From positions 2,542,001-2,606,000 of the forward strand of contig CP134604.1 in NCBI GenBank assembly GCA_021555105.2: a stretch of 64,000 nt of DNA, written 5' to 3'. The stretch comes from Thalassospiraceae bacterium LMO-JJ14 (GTDB lineage: Bacteria; Pseudomonadota; Alphaproteobacteria; Rhodospirillales; Casp-alpha2). The notes beneath the pieces were generated by a model. The model was given only the letters and a program-made list of their open reading frames with translations. It was not told where the DNA came from and did no database searches. Position numbers and translations under genes: made by a program. Shown here piece after piece: positions 35,607 to 44,400 of the stretch (position 1 is its first letter; the number at the start of each line of letters is the position of its first letter).

Positions 35607-36452
35607 CTATTTCGGGGCAGGGTCGGTGGCCTTGGCCTTGACCCACAGTGCTTCGAGCTGATCGATATCCATGTCCTTGAGGGAGGCACCGTCACGCGCC
35701 GCGGTGGCCTCGACGACGCGGAAGCGGCGTTCGAACTTGGAGATTGTGCGCCGGAGCGCAGTTTCCGGGTCGGCGCCCAGCTTGCGGGCGAGGTTGACAC
35801 AGGTGAACAGCAGATCGCCCAGTTCATCCTCGAGCCGGTCCGCGACCTTGGCAGGATCGCCGCCGTCGTCCAGCACCTCGCGAACCTCGTCCAGTTCCTC
35901 GCGCACCTTGTCGAATACGGGTGCCGGGGTCGGCCAGTCGAAGCCGACCCGGGCCGCGCGCTTTTGCAGTTTCTCGGCCCGCATCAGGGCAGGGAGGCCG
36001 CGTGCCACATCGTCCAGCACCGAGGGGATGCGTCCCTCGGCTTCGGCCTTATCCGCACGCTCGGCGGCTTTCTGATCCTCCCAGGCTTTTGTCTGCGCAT
36101 CGGCATCGGCAACGGAGGCACCGGCGAACACATGCGGGTGGCGCACGACCATCTTTTCCGAGATCCCGTGCACCACATCGGCATAGTCGAAGTGACCGGC
36201 CTCGGCCGCCATTTGCGCATGAAAAACGACCTGTAAAAGCAGATCGCCGAGCTCGCCCTTGAGGGCTTGCATGTCGCCTTGTTCGATGGCGTCGGCAACC
36301 TCGTAGGCTTCCTCGATGGTGTACGGCGCGATCGAGGCGAAGTTCTGTTCGACGTCCCACGGGCAACCGCCATCCGGATCGCGAAGCTTCGCCATGATGC
36401 GCAGCAGGTCGTCGGTGGTATCGGTCGGCCAGGTGCTTTTCGGCTTCGTCAT
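35607..36452 (-). CDS. mazG: Nucleoside triphosphate pyrophosphohydrolase MazG
   Basis: A 281-residue MazG, which hydrolyses NTPs to NMP and pyrophosphate and helps cleanse pools and tune stress responses. Two MazG domains are visible. The N-terminal one has GGCPWDVEQNF and the ExxE12-28ExxD helix pattern (EEAYEVADAI, GELGDLLLQ). The C-terminal one repeats it (EELDEVREVL, EDELGDLLFTCVNLARKLG). The ATG at 36452 is preferred over an upstream TTG. The AT-rich stretch 36474-36635 upstream is its likely promoter region. Confidence 0.93.
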   Translation of the reverse strand: MTKPKSTWPTDTTDDLLRIMAKLRDPDGGCPWDVEQNFASIAPYTIEEAYEVADAIEQGDMQALKGELGDLLLQVVFHAQMAAEAGHFDYADVVHGISEKMVVRHPHVFAGASVADADAQTKAWEDQKAAERADKAEAEGRIPSVLDDVARGLPALMRAEKLQKRAARVGFDWPTPAPVFDKVREELDEVREVLDDGGDPAKVADRLEDELGDLLFTCVNLARKLGADPETALRRTISKFERRFRVVEATAARDGASLKDMDIDQLEALWVKAKATDPAPK

Positions 36453-36473
36453 CGTGTCGTCCAACTCGTTCAA

Positions 36474-36635
36474 TTCAGCTTCAATCCGGGGGGAGCCCCC
36501 ATATTCGTATCCATAAAAGTCGCATAATGTATATTATGGAAAATTATGATAGTTATATATATAACAATGACTTAGTAGATTTACGCATAACGTTATCGAG
36601 CATGGATAAAAATAAAAAATCGTTGCTGATGCGCC
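36474..36635. other. AT-rich intergenic region with palindromes upstream of mazG
   Basis: A sharply AT-rich stretch in a GC-rich neighbourhood. It contains the perfect palindrome GTTATATATATAAC (36552-36565), the imperfect pair CATAAT-GTAT-ATTATG (36523-36538) and a GGGGGGAGCCCCC hairpin-like piece (about 36489-36500). It most likely holds the mazG promoter on the minus strand. No convincing gene is seen; an open frame beginning near 36527 on the plus strand runs antisense into the next gene. Confidence 0.5.
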
Positions 36636-37460
36636 TCAGTCGGAGATCGAAACCTCTCCCCCGCGCGCGGCAACATCGAGCGTCATACCATCGAAAGCCG
36701 GCACGACATGATCGGGCAAATAGCGTTTCAATTCATCGTAATCGATATCCGGACTGAGGTGCGTCAGGATCGCCCTTTTCGGTTTCACACGTGAAATCCA
36801 CTCCAATGCCAGATCGACATGCGCATGCGTCCAATGCTTTTCCCATCGAAATACGCCGATAATCCAGACGTCCAAATGCGCCGCCGCGAGACGCTCCAGC
36901 ACGTCGTCGGACAGTGCCTTCACATCGGTCGAATAAACGCAGCCGTCGAACTTAAACCCGACCGTCCTGGAATATCCGTGATCCTGTAGAAACGTTCCGA
37001 CCGGCACACCCAATACGTCCAGATCGTCGCCCGGCACGAATTCCGTCATGTCGAGCACCGGACGGATATAGACACCGTTGAAATCGTCCGGCAGCGGTTT
37101 CAGCGTGTATCCGAAACACTGCTTTATATGGGCGTGCGTCTCCATATTGGCGAACACAGGCAACGGACGCCTGATCGCCTTGTTGACGCCCCTGAGGTCG
37201 TCGATGCCGTTCAAATGGTCCGCATGCGCGTGCGTGAACAGCACCGCATCGATGTCGCTGACGCCGACGCGCAGCAATTGCTGGCGCAGATCGGGCGACG
37301 TATCCACCAACACCCGCTTGCCGGACGTTTCCACAAGGATCGACTGCCTGAGCCGGTTATTCTTCGGGTTATCAGGGTTACAGCGGCCCCAGCCGATGCC
37401 GATCCCAGGAACGCCGCTGGAGGAGCCGGAGCCGAGAAAGCTGATCTTCGTCGCCGTCAT
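36636..37460 (-). CDS. MBL-fold metallo-hydrolase (PhnP-like)
   Basis: A 274-residue metallo-beta-lactamase-fold phosphodiesterase. The N-terminal LGSGSSSGVPGIG, the HxHxDH metal motif in LFTHAHADHLNGIDDLRG, and the late ILTHLSPDIDYDEL are visible. It resembles PhnP cyclic phosphodiesterases, but no phn genes are nearby. It follows tatD by 4 bases on the same strand, an arrangement common in alphaproteobacteria (holB-metG-tatD-MBL). The ATG at 37460 gives the standard N-terminus. Confidence 0.9.
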   Translation of the reverse strand: MTATKISFLGSGSSSGVPGIGIGWGRCNPDNPKNNRLRQSILVETSGKRVLVDTSPDLRQQLLRVGVSDIDAVLFTHAHADHLNGIDDLRGVNKAIRRPLPVFANMETHAHIKQCFGYTLKPLPDDFNGVYIRPVLDMTEFVPGDDLDVLGVPVGTFLQDHGYSRTVGFKFDGCVYSTDVKALSDDVLERLAAAHLDVWIIGVFRWEKHWTHAHVDLALEWISRVKPKRAILTHLSPDIDYDELKRYLPDHVVPAFDGMTLDVAARGGEVSISD

Positions 37461-37464
37461 ACGC

Positions 37465-38298
37465 TCATGCCGCCCGGGCGTCGATGGCGGCGCCGGCCTT
37501 GGCGAACAGGCGCTTGAAATTGGCGGTCGTCGTGGCGGCGATCTCGGCCGCGTTGATACCCCGTATTTCGGCGATTTTCTGCGCCGTGAAGGCGGTAAAG
37601 GCCGGTTCGTTACGCTTGCCGCGCCTGGGCACCGGCGCCAGATAGGGGCTGTCGGTTTCAACCAGGATACGATCGGCGGGCACGGTTTTGGCGACGTCGC
37701 GCAGCGCGTCGGCTTTCTTGAACGTTACGATGCCGGAAAACGAGATATACAGCCCGATTGCGACCATCCGTTCGGCCAGCTCCTGACTGGCGCTGAAGCA
37801 GTGTATCAGGCCCGGAAAAGCCCCTTTCGCGTGCTCTTCCTCGAGAATCCGGATGGTATCGGTGTCGGCGTCGCGGGTGTGCACGATCAGCGGCAGGCCG
37901 GTTTCACGGGCCGCCGCGATGTGTGTGCGGAACTGCCGCTCCTGCACGTCTCTGGGGCTGTGCTCGTAATAGAAATCCAGCCCGGTTTCGCCGATACCGA
38001 CGACCTTCTGGTGCTGCGCCAGTTCGACCAGCTCGGCGGTCGAGACTTCGGCTTCGGTACCGGCCTCGTGCGGGTGGATGCCGACCGTGCAAAAGACGTT
38101 CTCGAAGCGCTCGGCAACGGCGAGGACGCGCGGAAACCGGCTCAGGTGCGTCGAGATCGTCACCATGTGCGAAATGCCGGCACGCCCGGCACGCGCCACC
38201 ACGTCATCCAGCTCATCGCCGAAATCCGGAAAATCCAGATGGCAGTGGCTGTCGATCAGCGGCGCATCGAAAACGGGTGGTTGCCTGGACTCTGTCAT
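37465..38298 (-). CDS. tatD: TatD-family metal-dependent hydrolase/deoxyribonuclease
   Basis: A 277-residue TIM-barrel hydrolase of the TatD/YcfH group with 3'-5' exonuclease-type activity. Metal ligands are visible in LIDSHCHLDFPDF, in GIGETGLDFYYEHSP, in LIVHTRDADTDT and in ILVETDSPYLAPVPRRGKR. The ATG at 38298 follows a clear AGGAGA ribosome site; upstream in-frame ATGs lack one. It lies in the metG-tatD-MBL series. Confidence 0.93.
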   Translation of the reverse strand: MTESRQPPVFDAPLIDSHCHLDFPDFGDELDDVVARAGRAGISHMVTISTHLSRFPRVLAVAERFENVFCTVGIHPHEAGTEAEVSTAELVELAQHQKVVGIGETGLDFYYEHSPRDVQERQFRTHIAAARETGLPLIVHTRDADTDTIRILEEEHAKGAFPGLIHCFSASQELAERMVAIGLYISFSGIVTFKKADALRDVAKTVPADRILVETDSPYLAPVPRRGKRNEPAFTAFTAQKIAEIRGINAAEIAATTTANFKRLFAKAGAAIDARAA

Positions 38299-38354
38299 GC
38301 GTTCTCCTTGGGCGGACATGTTGGCCAAGCAGGTCATGGAGTCAAGGAAACCAG

Positions 38355-38460
38355 CGTCACCCCGGCGCAGGCCGGGGTCCAGAAACGTGGATATGATGCG
38401 ATGCGGCGTGAAATCCCGCTTTGCGGCGCTGGATTCCGGCTTTCGCCTGAACGACGGGCT
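38355..38460. repeat. Dispersed repeat (CGTCACCCCGGCGCAGGCCGGGG type)
   Basis: Begins CGTCACCCCGGCGCAGGCCG and later contains CTGGATTCCGGC; the same two blocks occur in order at 40114-40212. It occupies most of the gap between tatD and metG. The CCCCGGCGCAGGCCGGGG core is a hairpin. Confidence 0.75.
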
Positions 38461-38484
38461 TTAAGAAGCAGCAGACGTTGAGAG

Positions 38485-40032
38485 CTACTCTTCGTCGACG
38501 AAGCGGGGGAAAACCCCTTCCGGCTTGGGCAGGGTCGAACCGGGGACGAGCGCCCCGCCCTCGCCCAGTGCGGCAAATGTGCGGGCATCGGCGGCAACGC
38601 CAAGTTGATCGAGCATCCTCGACATGGTGTCCGGCATCACCGGCTGGCACAGGATCGCCAGATGCCGGATCGTTTCAACCAGCACGTAGAGCACGGTGGC
38701 CATGCGCGCAGGGTCTTCCTTGCGCAGCTTCCACGGCGCCTGACGGTCGACATAGCCGTTGGCGGCGCGGATCACGGTCCAGATCGCCTCCAGCGCATGA
38801 TTGAAGCCCTGGCGGTCTATCTGCGCACGGACCACCTCAAGAAGCCCCCTGGCGGCGCCGAGAAGCTCCATATCGTCGGCGTCGAAGGCACCGGGTTCCG
38901 GCACCTGTGCGTCGCAGTTCTTGGCCACCATCGACAGCACGCGTTGCGCCAGATTGCCGAAATCGTTGGCCAGCTCGCCGTTCATGCGGTTGACCATGGC
39001 CTGGTGCGAGAAATCGCCGTCGTTGCCGAACGGCACCTCGCGCAGCATGAAATAGCGCACCTGATCCAGGCCGTACTTGTTGGCCAGATCGATCGGATCG
39101 ATGACGTTGCCGAGCGACTTCGAGATCTTCTGGCCTTCGTTGGTCCACCAGCCGTGCGCGAAGACGCGTTTCGGCGGCGCGAGACCGGCAGCCATCAGGA
39201 ACGCCGGCCAGTAGACGGCATGAAAGCGCAGGATGTCCTTGCCGACCATGTGCAGGTCGGCGGGCCAGTATTTCGCGTAATCGCCGGTTTCCGTTTCCGG
39301 ATAGCCGACGGCGGTGATGTAGTTGGTCAGCGCATCGAGCCACACATACATGATATGTGCCTCGTCGCCCGGCACCGGCACGCCCCAGTTGAACGTGGTG
39401 CGCGAGATCGACAGATCGTTGAGGCCGCCCTTGACGAAGCTCATGACCTCATTGCGGCGGCTTTCCGGCAGAATGAAATCGGGGTTGGCTTCGTACAGAG
39501 CCAAAAGCCGGTCGCCCCACGCCGACAGCTTGAAGAAATAGCTGGGCTCCTCGACCCACTCGACCTCGGCGCCCGAGGGTGCGATGCGTTTGCCGTCAGC
39601 GTTCTTGGTCAGCTCGTCCTCGGCGTAGAACGCCTCGTCACGGACCGCGTACCAGCCGCCGTAGTTGTCGAGATAGATATCCCCCGCCTCTTCCAGCTTC
39701 TTCCAGATCGCCTGACACGACTTGATGTGCCGGTCCTCGGTGGTGCGGATGAAGTCGTCGTTGCTGAAGTTCATGAAGGCCGCCAGATCGCGGAAATTCT
39801 GCGACACCTTGTCGGTGAAGGCCTGCGGATCGATACCCGCCGCCTGCGCCGATTTTTCGACCTTCTGGCCGTGCTCGTCGGTGCCGGTCAGGAACCGTAC
39901 GTCAAAGCCGTCCAGCCGCTTGAAGCGCGCCAGCACGTCGCACGCCAGCGTCGTATACGCATGGCCGATGTGCGGCGCATCGTTGACGTAATAGATCGGC
40001 GTCGTGACGTAATAGGTCGGCTTCTCGGACAT
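38485..40032 (-). CDS. metG: Methionine--tRNA ligase
   Basis: A 515-residue class I aminoacyl-tRNA synthetase charging initiator and elongator tRNA-Met. HIGH appears as HIGHAYTTL, and the KMSKS loop as KISKSLGN. The domain start YYVTTPIYYVNDAPHIGHAY is the MetG signature. It lacks the C-terminal tRNA-binding dimer domain found in longer bacterial MetG forms, as is usual for alphaproteobacteria. Located between tatD and holB. Confidence 0.97.
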   Translation of the reverse strand: MSEKPTYYVTTPIYYVNDAPHIGHAYTTLACDVLARFKRLDGFDVRFLTGTDEHGQKVEKSAQAAGIDPQAFTDKVSQNFRDLAAFMNFSNDDFIRTTEDRHIKSCQAIWKKLEEAGDIYLDNYGGWYAVRDEAFYAEDELTKNADGKRIAPSGAEVEWVEEPSYFFKLSAWGDRLLALYEANPDFILPESRRNEVMSFVKGGLNDLSISRTTFNWGVPVPGDEAHIMYVWLDALTNYITAVGYPETETGDYAKYWPADLHMVGKDILRFHAVYWPAFLMAAGLAPPKRVFAHGWWTNEGQKISKSLGNVIDPIDLANKYGLDQVRYFMLREVPFGNDGDFSHQAMVNRMNGELANDFGNLAQRVLSMVAKNCDAQVPEPGAFDADDMELLGAARGLLEVVRAQIDRQGFNHALEAIWTVIRAANGYVDRQAPWKLRKEDPARMATVLYVLVETIRHLAILCQPVMPDTMSRMLDQLGVAADARTFAALGEGGALVPGSTLPKPEGVFPRFVDEE

Positions 40033-40113
40033 CGGGTTTCCTTCAAGAAATTCGCGCCATTAGGTACGGCGCGGGGCGCGGTGGGTCAAGGAATACGGAT
40101 GACCAACCGCCAT

Positions 40114-40212
40114 CGTCACCCCGGCGCAGGCCGGGGCCCAGGGCAGCAGGCAGAATATTACCCTGTAAAACTCTGACTTGCGCTCTGGATTCCGGCATGC
40201 GCCGGAATGACG
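40114..40212. repeat. Dispersed repeat (CGTCACCCCGG...CCGGAATGACG)
   Basis: The element starts CGTCACCCCGGCGCAGGCCG and ends GCGCCGGAATGACG, so its termini are inverted relative to each other. It sits between holB and metG and parallels 38355-38460. Confidence 0.8.
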
Positions 40213-40229
40213 GCGATATGGATTGGGTA

Positions 40230-41351
40230 CTAAGCCAGCGACAGGAACAGCGACAGGATGACCTGCTTGCGGTCGAGGTTCAGCGGATCGGCGCTGCGGA
40301 TCATGCTTTCCGCCTGGTCGAGACGCGCCAGCCAGACCGGCAGGATCGACGTTGCCGCCGCACGCTCGGCAATTTCACGCTCTTCGGCGCTCAGGCTGTC
40401 ATCGCCCTCGGCGCCACGCGACGACGCCAGCACGACTCTGGAAAGCCACCAACGGAACAGCTCGATTCCGGAATAATAGGCATCGTCATCGCCGGATTTG
40501 GACAGCTTCGTGGCCAACGCCTGCACCGCGGCACCATCCAGATTGGGGAGTGACGCGAAGATATTAACCACATCCCGGTAAATTTCCAGCCCGCCGCCCG
40601 CCGCCAGCGACATGGCGCGGCCGATACTGCCTTCCGCCAGCCGTGCCAGTTCGTGCGCGTCGGCGGCATTTACTTCCGGCATGTGCCGGGTCATCAGCTC
40701 GCCGACCTGTTCCGCCGACAACGGTTTCATGGCCAGCGTGCGGCAGCGCGACCGCGTCGTCGGCAGCAGCCTGCCCGGGTTATGGCTGATCATGATGATG
40801 ACGCAGTGTGCCGGCGGTTCTTCGAGGATTTTCAGAAACGCGTTCTCGGACGAGCGGTTCATCAGCTCGGCGCCGTCGACGATGATCACCTTGTAGCCAC
40901 CTTCGCTGGACGTCAGGTGCGCGAAATCGATGGCGGCGCGCACATCCTCGACCCTGATCTGCGTCGACAGCTTGCCCTTGTCGTTGAGCTTGCGTTCGAC
41001 GGTCATCAGATCGCCGTGACCGCCGGCGGCGACACGGTGAAAGATCGGCCGCGCCGGATCGACATACAGGCTTTGAGGCAACTCAGCCGGGATGTCGTCG
41101 TCGGCGAACAGCCCGCCCGCCGCCGATGCGGCATTCGGTTGGTGCGTGAACAGATAGCGGGCAAAACGGAACGCCAGTGTCGCCTTGCCGATGCCCTTCG
41201 GGCCCGTGAGCAGCCACGCATGCGGCAGCCTGCCCCCGGATGCGGCGTCCAGCAGGACATGCTCGGCATCCTCGTGACCGATCAGGTCCGCGGTATGACG
41301 CGGCCCCTCCTCGATGTCGGTGTCCAGAACCGGCGCAGCCTTGGCATTCAT
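40230..41351 (-). CDS. holB: DNA polymerase III subunit delta'
   Basis: A 373-residue clamp-loader subunit. The AAA+ domain has the P-loop region LLTGPKGIGKATLAFRFARY, the sensor-like KVIIVDGAELMNRSSENAFL and ILEEPPAHCVIIM, and the SRC motif in TTRSRCRTL. It is encoded just after tmk (17-base gap) as in most alphaproteobacteria. Part of the tmk-holB-metG-tatD housekeeping series. Confidence 0.95.
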   Translation of the reverse strand: MNAKAAPVLDTDIEEGPRHTADLIGHEDAEHVLLDAASGGRLPHAWLLTGPKGIGKATLAFRFARYLFTHQPNAASAAGGLFADDDIPAELPQSLYVDPARPIFHRVAAGGHGDLMTVERKLNDKGKLSTQIRVEDVRAAIDFAHLTSSEGGYKVIIVDGAELMNRSSENAFLKILEEPPAHCVIIMISHNPGRLLPTTRSRCRTLAMKPLSAEQVGELMTRHMPEVNAADAHELARLAEGSIGRAMSLAAGGGLEIYRDVVNIFASLPNLDGAAVQALATKLSKSGDDDAYYSGIELFRWWLSRVVLASSRGAEGDDSLSAEEREIAERAAATSILPVWLARLDQAESMIRSADPLNLDRKQVILSLFLSLA

Positions 41352-41368
41352 GGCAGCGATACCCCCAA

Positions 41369-42019
41369 TTAAACGCCCAACGACAAACCGAACTTTTCCG
41401 CGACGGCGGTACGGATATTCGCGGCAACGATATCGATGTCCGTCGCCGCATCGATCACCCGGCAGCGTAGCGGTTCGGCCGCGGCTATTTCAAGAAACCC
41501 TTCGCGAAGCCGGTGGTGAAATTCCAGATCCATGCGCTCGTAGCGATCCTCGGCGCTGTCCTGCTCGCTCAGACGCTTTCCTGAACGTTTCAGCCCCTGT
41601 TCCGTTTCAAGATCGAGCACCAGTGTCAGGTCGGGCTTGAAATCGCCCAGCACCGCCGCATGCACGGCGGCAATCCGCGCCGGATCGATACCGCCGCCAT
41701 ATCCCTGATAGGCCATGGTGGAGTCCGAAAAACGGTCCGATATCACCCAATCGCCGCGTTCAAGCGCGGGGCGGATAACCTGAGTGACGTGCATGTCGCG
41801 CGCGGCGTAATTCAACAGCACTTCCGCCATCGGCGTCCAACGCTCGACCGCACCGGAAACGAGAAGATTGCGGATTTCCTCGGCGGCCGGCGCACCGCCC
41901 GGCTCACGGGTCGTGATGACGTTAATTCCCGATGCCCTGAGCGCATCTGCGAGCATCGACACCTGGGTCGACTTGCCGCCCCCTTCGCCCCCCTCGAAGG
42001 TGATGAAACTGCCCGTCAT
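41369..42019 (-). CDS. tmk: Thymidylate kinase
   Basis: A 216-residue dTMP kinase forming dTDP. The P-loop is FEGGEGGGKSTQ, the DR(Y/F) motif is ISDRFSDSTMAYQGYG, and the LID region has the Arg/Ser-rich segment KRLSEQDSAEDRYERM. The ATG at 42019 gives the standard N-terminus; upstream in-frame starts lie in the dac gene end. Located between a D,D-carboxypeptidase gene and holB, the usual alphaproteobacterial order. Confidence 0.96.
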   Translation of the reverse strand: MTGSFITFEGGEGGGKSTQVSMLADALRASGINVITTREPGGAPAAEEIRNLLVSGAVERWTPMAEVLLNYAARDMHVTQVIRPALERGDWVISDRFSDSTMAYQGYGGGIDPARIAAVHAAVLGDFKPDLTLVLDLETEQGLKRSGKRLSEQDSAEDRYERMDLEFHHRLREGFLEIAAAEPLRCRVIDAATDIDIVAANIRTAVAEKFGLSLGV

Positions 42020-42029
42020 CGAAGTGCAC

Positions 42030-43214
42030 TCAACCGCTCTCACCCCATAGCAGGAATTCCAGTGCCGCCCCGAGGCGACCGAACATGCCGAGTTGCCCGA
42101 CATCCTGCCCGGCCAGAAGCGGCGCTTCGATGGTTTCGAAATCGGGGGCCTCGACCGTCAGCGTGCCGATTTTCTGGCCCGCCGCGATCGGTGCCGGGAT
42201 CGGCGACGAATAACGCACCGTCACCTTCATGGCGCGGCGCGCTTTCTTGGTCATGGTGATGTGAATATCGCGGTCGATCTTCATTTCGACGCTCGGCAGC
42301 GTGCCCAGCCAGAGCGGTGCGATCTCGACGGTATCGCCGGCCCGGAACAGGGCGTAATTGCCGAATTCGCGAAAGCCCCAATCCAAAAGCCTGGCGGTTT
42401 CCGTGGCCCGGTCCCTGTTGCTTTCCAATCCGTTGACGACGGTAATCAGACGCCGCTCACCCTGCTTCGCCGTGCCGGTCAGGCCATACCCGGCAACCGA
42501 TGTATGCCCGGTTTTCATACCGTCCGCGCCGGCATAGCCATACAGCAGCGGATTGCGATTGGACTGGCGGATTTCGTTATAGGTGAATTCACGTTCCGAA
42601 TAGTAATGAAAGAATTCGGGGAAATCGTTGATCGTGCGTTTTGCCAGGATCGCCAGATCGTGTGCCGTGGTGCGGTGTTCGGGATTCGGCCAGCCGGTTG
42701 CATTGGCGAAATTCGAATTCATCATGCCGATTTCGTGCGCCTTGTCGGTCATGCGCCGCGCGAAGGCTTCCTCGGAACCGGCGAGATTTTCGGCAACGAC
42801 GATGCAGGCGTCGTTACCCGACTGCACGATGATGCCGCGGATCAGGTCTTCGACCTTCACTTCCGAATTGGGTGGCAGAAACATCGTCGAGGAGCCGCTC
42901 TTGGCGCCACCGGTACGCCACGCGTTCTCGGATACACGGAACTTGTCCTCGAGCGAAACACGACCGTCCTTGATGCTCTCGAACAGCATGTAGACGGTCA
43001 TCATCTTGCTCATTGAGGCCGGCGGCATGCTGACGTCGGCATTCTTGTTGAGAAGTACCGTATCGGTCTGCGGGTCGAGAACGATCGCTTCGCGGGCTTT
43101 GGTTTCAATGCTTTCGGCGAGAAGGTCGCCGGGGATTGCCGTAACCGTTGCGGCGGCGGCGAACAGCGCAAGAGCCGCGATCGCCTTTCGGGTATTGTAT
43201 TTTAAAATCTGCAT
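42030..43214 (-). CDS. D-alanyl-D-alanine carboxypeptidase (PBP5/6 family)
   Basis: A 394-residue S11-family peptidase that trims the terminal D-Ala of peptidoglycan stem peptides in the periplasm. The signal peptide covers about residues 1-34. The active-site motifs are SMSK (Ser67, Lys70), SGN in IVQSGNDACIV and KTG in DGMKTGHT. A C-terminal beta domain (PBP5_C) follows, with a short hydrophobic/amphipathic tail for membrane binding (FGRLGAALEFLLWG). It lies between rlpA and tmk. Confidence 0.94.
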   Translation of the reverse strand: MQILKYNTRKAIAALALFAAAATVTAIPGDLLAESIETKAREAIVLDPQTDTVLLNKNADVSMPPASMSKMMTVYMLFESIKDGRVSLEDKFRVSENAWRTGGAKSGSSTMFLPPNSEVKVEDLIRGIIVQSGNDACIVVAENLAGSEEAFARRMTDKAHEIGMMNSNFANATGWPNPEHRTTAHDLAILAKRTINDFPEFFHYYSEREFTYNEIRQSNRNPLLYGYAGADGMKTGHTSVAGYGLTGTAKQGERRLITVVNGLESNRDRATETARLLDWGFREFGNYALFRAGDTVEIAPLWLGTLPSVEMKIDRDIHITMTKKARRAMKVTVRYSSPIPAPIAAGQKIGTLTVEAPDFETIEAPLLAGQDVGQLGMFGRLGAALEFLLWGESG

Positions 43215-43256
43215 GTCTCCATACTAGGCGTCGAATTTTGTCGATTTCGTGACGGA

Positions 43257-44270
43257 TCAATCAACGATGATGCGGGCATCCGGATAGCCCGTGCCGATGA
43301 CCTGCGCCAACGTCGCATCGGCCTGATGCACATCGCTCAAGGGGCCGATCCTGACACGGTAAAGGTCGCGTCCGTTGATCAGAACCTGATCAAGGAACAC
43401 CTTGCCGAGCGGGCTTAAGCGCGCGCGTACCTTGTTGGCATTGTCAAACAAGCCGAAAGCCCCGGCCTGGACATAGATCGATGTCGGTCTGACCGGCTCT
43501 TGGCGGAGTGCGGCATCCGGGTTCGAATTCAGCGCTGCCGTTTCCGATGGTGCCGTGGTGTTCGGGATCGTACCGGTCGGGTTCAGCGGATCGTTCGAGG
43601 CGACCAGAACCGGCTGCGGTTGCGCGGTCACGCTGGGTGAGGCTTCGGCGCCGGACGGTGCAGGCAGGGCTTCCGCACTGACACTCGCTTTCGGCATTTT
43701 ATCGACGGTAATCGGCGAGCCGACACGGGCAAGATTGTCCCGGTTCTGCAGACGCGCCGCGACGGCCTGGGACTGGTCGGCGAGAATCTGCACGCGGACC
43801 CGCGCCGTCCCCTGATTCTGGAAGCCGAGAAGCTGCGCGCCCCGGCGCGAGATATCGATAATACGGCCCTTGGCGAACGGACCGCGGTCATTCACCTTGA
43901 GCACCAGCGAGCGGCCGTTTTCAAGGTTGGTGACACGCACGAAGCTCGGCATCGGCAAGGTCCGGTGCGCCGCCGTCAGCGCATTCATGTCGTAATCCTC
44001 GCCGTTGGCCGTCAGCTTGCCGTGAAACGCGGCCCCATACCAAGAAGCGATGCCGGTTTCGTCGTATTCGTAATCTTCGGCGGGATGGTACCAGATGCCG
44101 TCGATCTGATAGGGATTGCCGACCTTGTAGGTCCCCTCGCCCGGCGGCGGCGTGTCGGTGCGGGAAACGCGTTTCGCGGTGTGAATCAGAAACTCCGTTT
44201 CGGCGCAACCGGTCAGAAGCAGCATAAGCGCGCTCAACGAAGCGAGTATGCGTAAACGCGATGCCATCAT
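43257..44270 (-). CDS. rlpA: Septal ring lytic transglycosylase RlpA-like lipoprotein with SPOR domain
   Basis: Outer-membrane lipoprotein of 337 residues. Lipobox LLTGC follows a short hydrophobic signal. The double-psi beta-barrel domain contains ASWYGAAFHGKLTANGEDYD and the catalytic-type segment VLKVNDRGPFAKGRIID. A Pro/Ala-rich linker leads to a C-terminal SPOR domain (YVQAGAFGLFDNANKV) that binds denuded glycan at the septum. One of two adjacent ATGs (44270 or 44267) is the start; they follow a GAGG ribosome site. Confidence 0.93.
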   Translation of the reverse strand: MMASRLRILASLSALMLLLTGCAETEFLIHTAKRVSRTDTPPPGEGTYKVGNPYQIDGIWYHPAEDYEYDETGIASWYGAAFHGKLTANGEDYDMNALTAAHRTLPMPSFVRVTNLENGRSLVLKVNDRGPFAKGRIIDISRRGAQLLGFQNQGTARVRVQILADQSQAVAARLQNRDNLARVGSPITVDKMPKASVSAEALPAPSGAEASPSVTAQPQPVLVASNDPLNPTGTIPNTTAPSETAALNSNPDAALRQEPVRPTSIYVQAGAFGLFDNANKVRARLSPLGKVFLDQVLINGRDLYRVRIGPLSDVHQADATLAQVIGTGYPDARIIVD

Positions 44271-44400
44271 CCTCGTGAAAACTCCACCCTGGTTCCTGTT
44301 CCCGGCGGCACCATGCCGACCACTCCATGTTGGCATATTTTGCCCCTGAATTACATTATCTTGTGTCACAAATTACCATGAACCTCAACGATGCGTTTCG

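Noticed and set aside
36527-36757. A 76-residue plus-strand frame that begins in the AT-rich region (MYIMENYDSY...).
   Set aside because: Most of it runs antisense through the MBL-fold gene, and its composition changes from AT-rich to GC-rich at that gene, so it is a chance frame.
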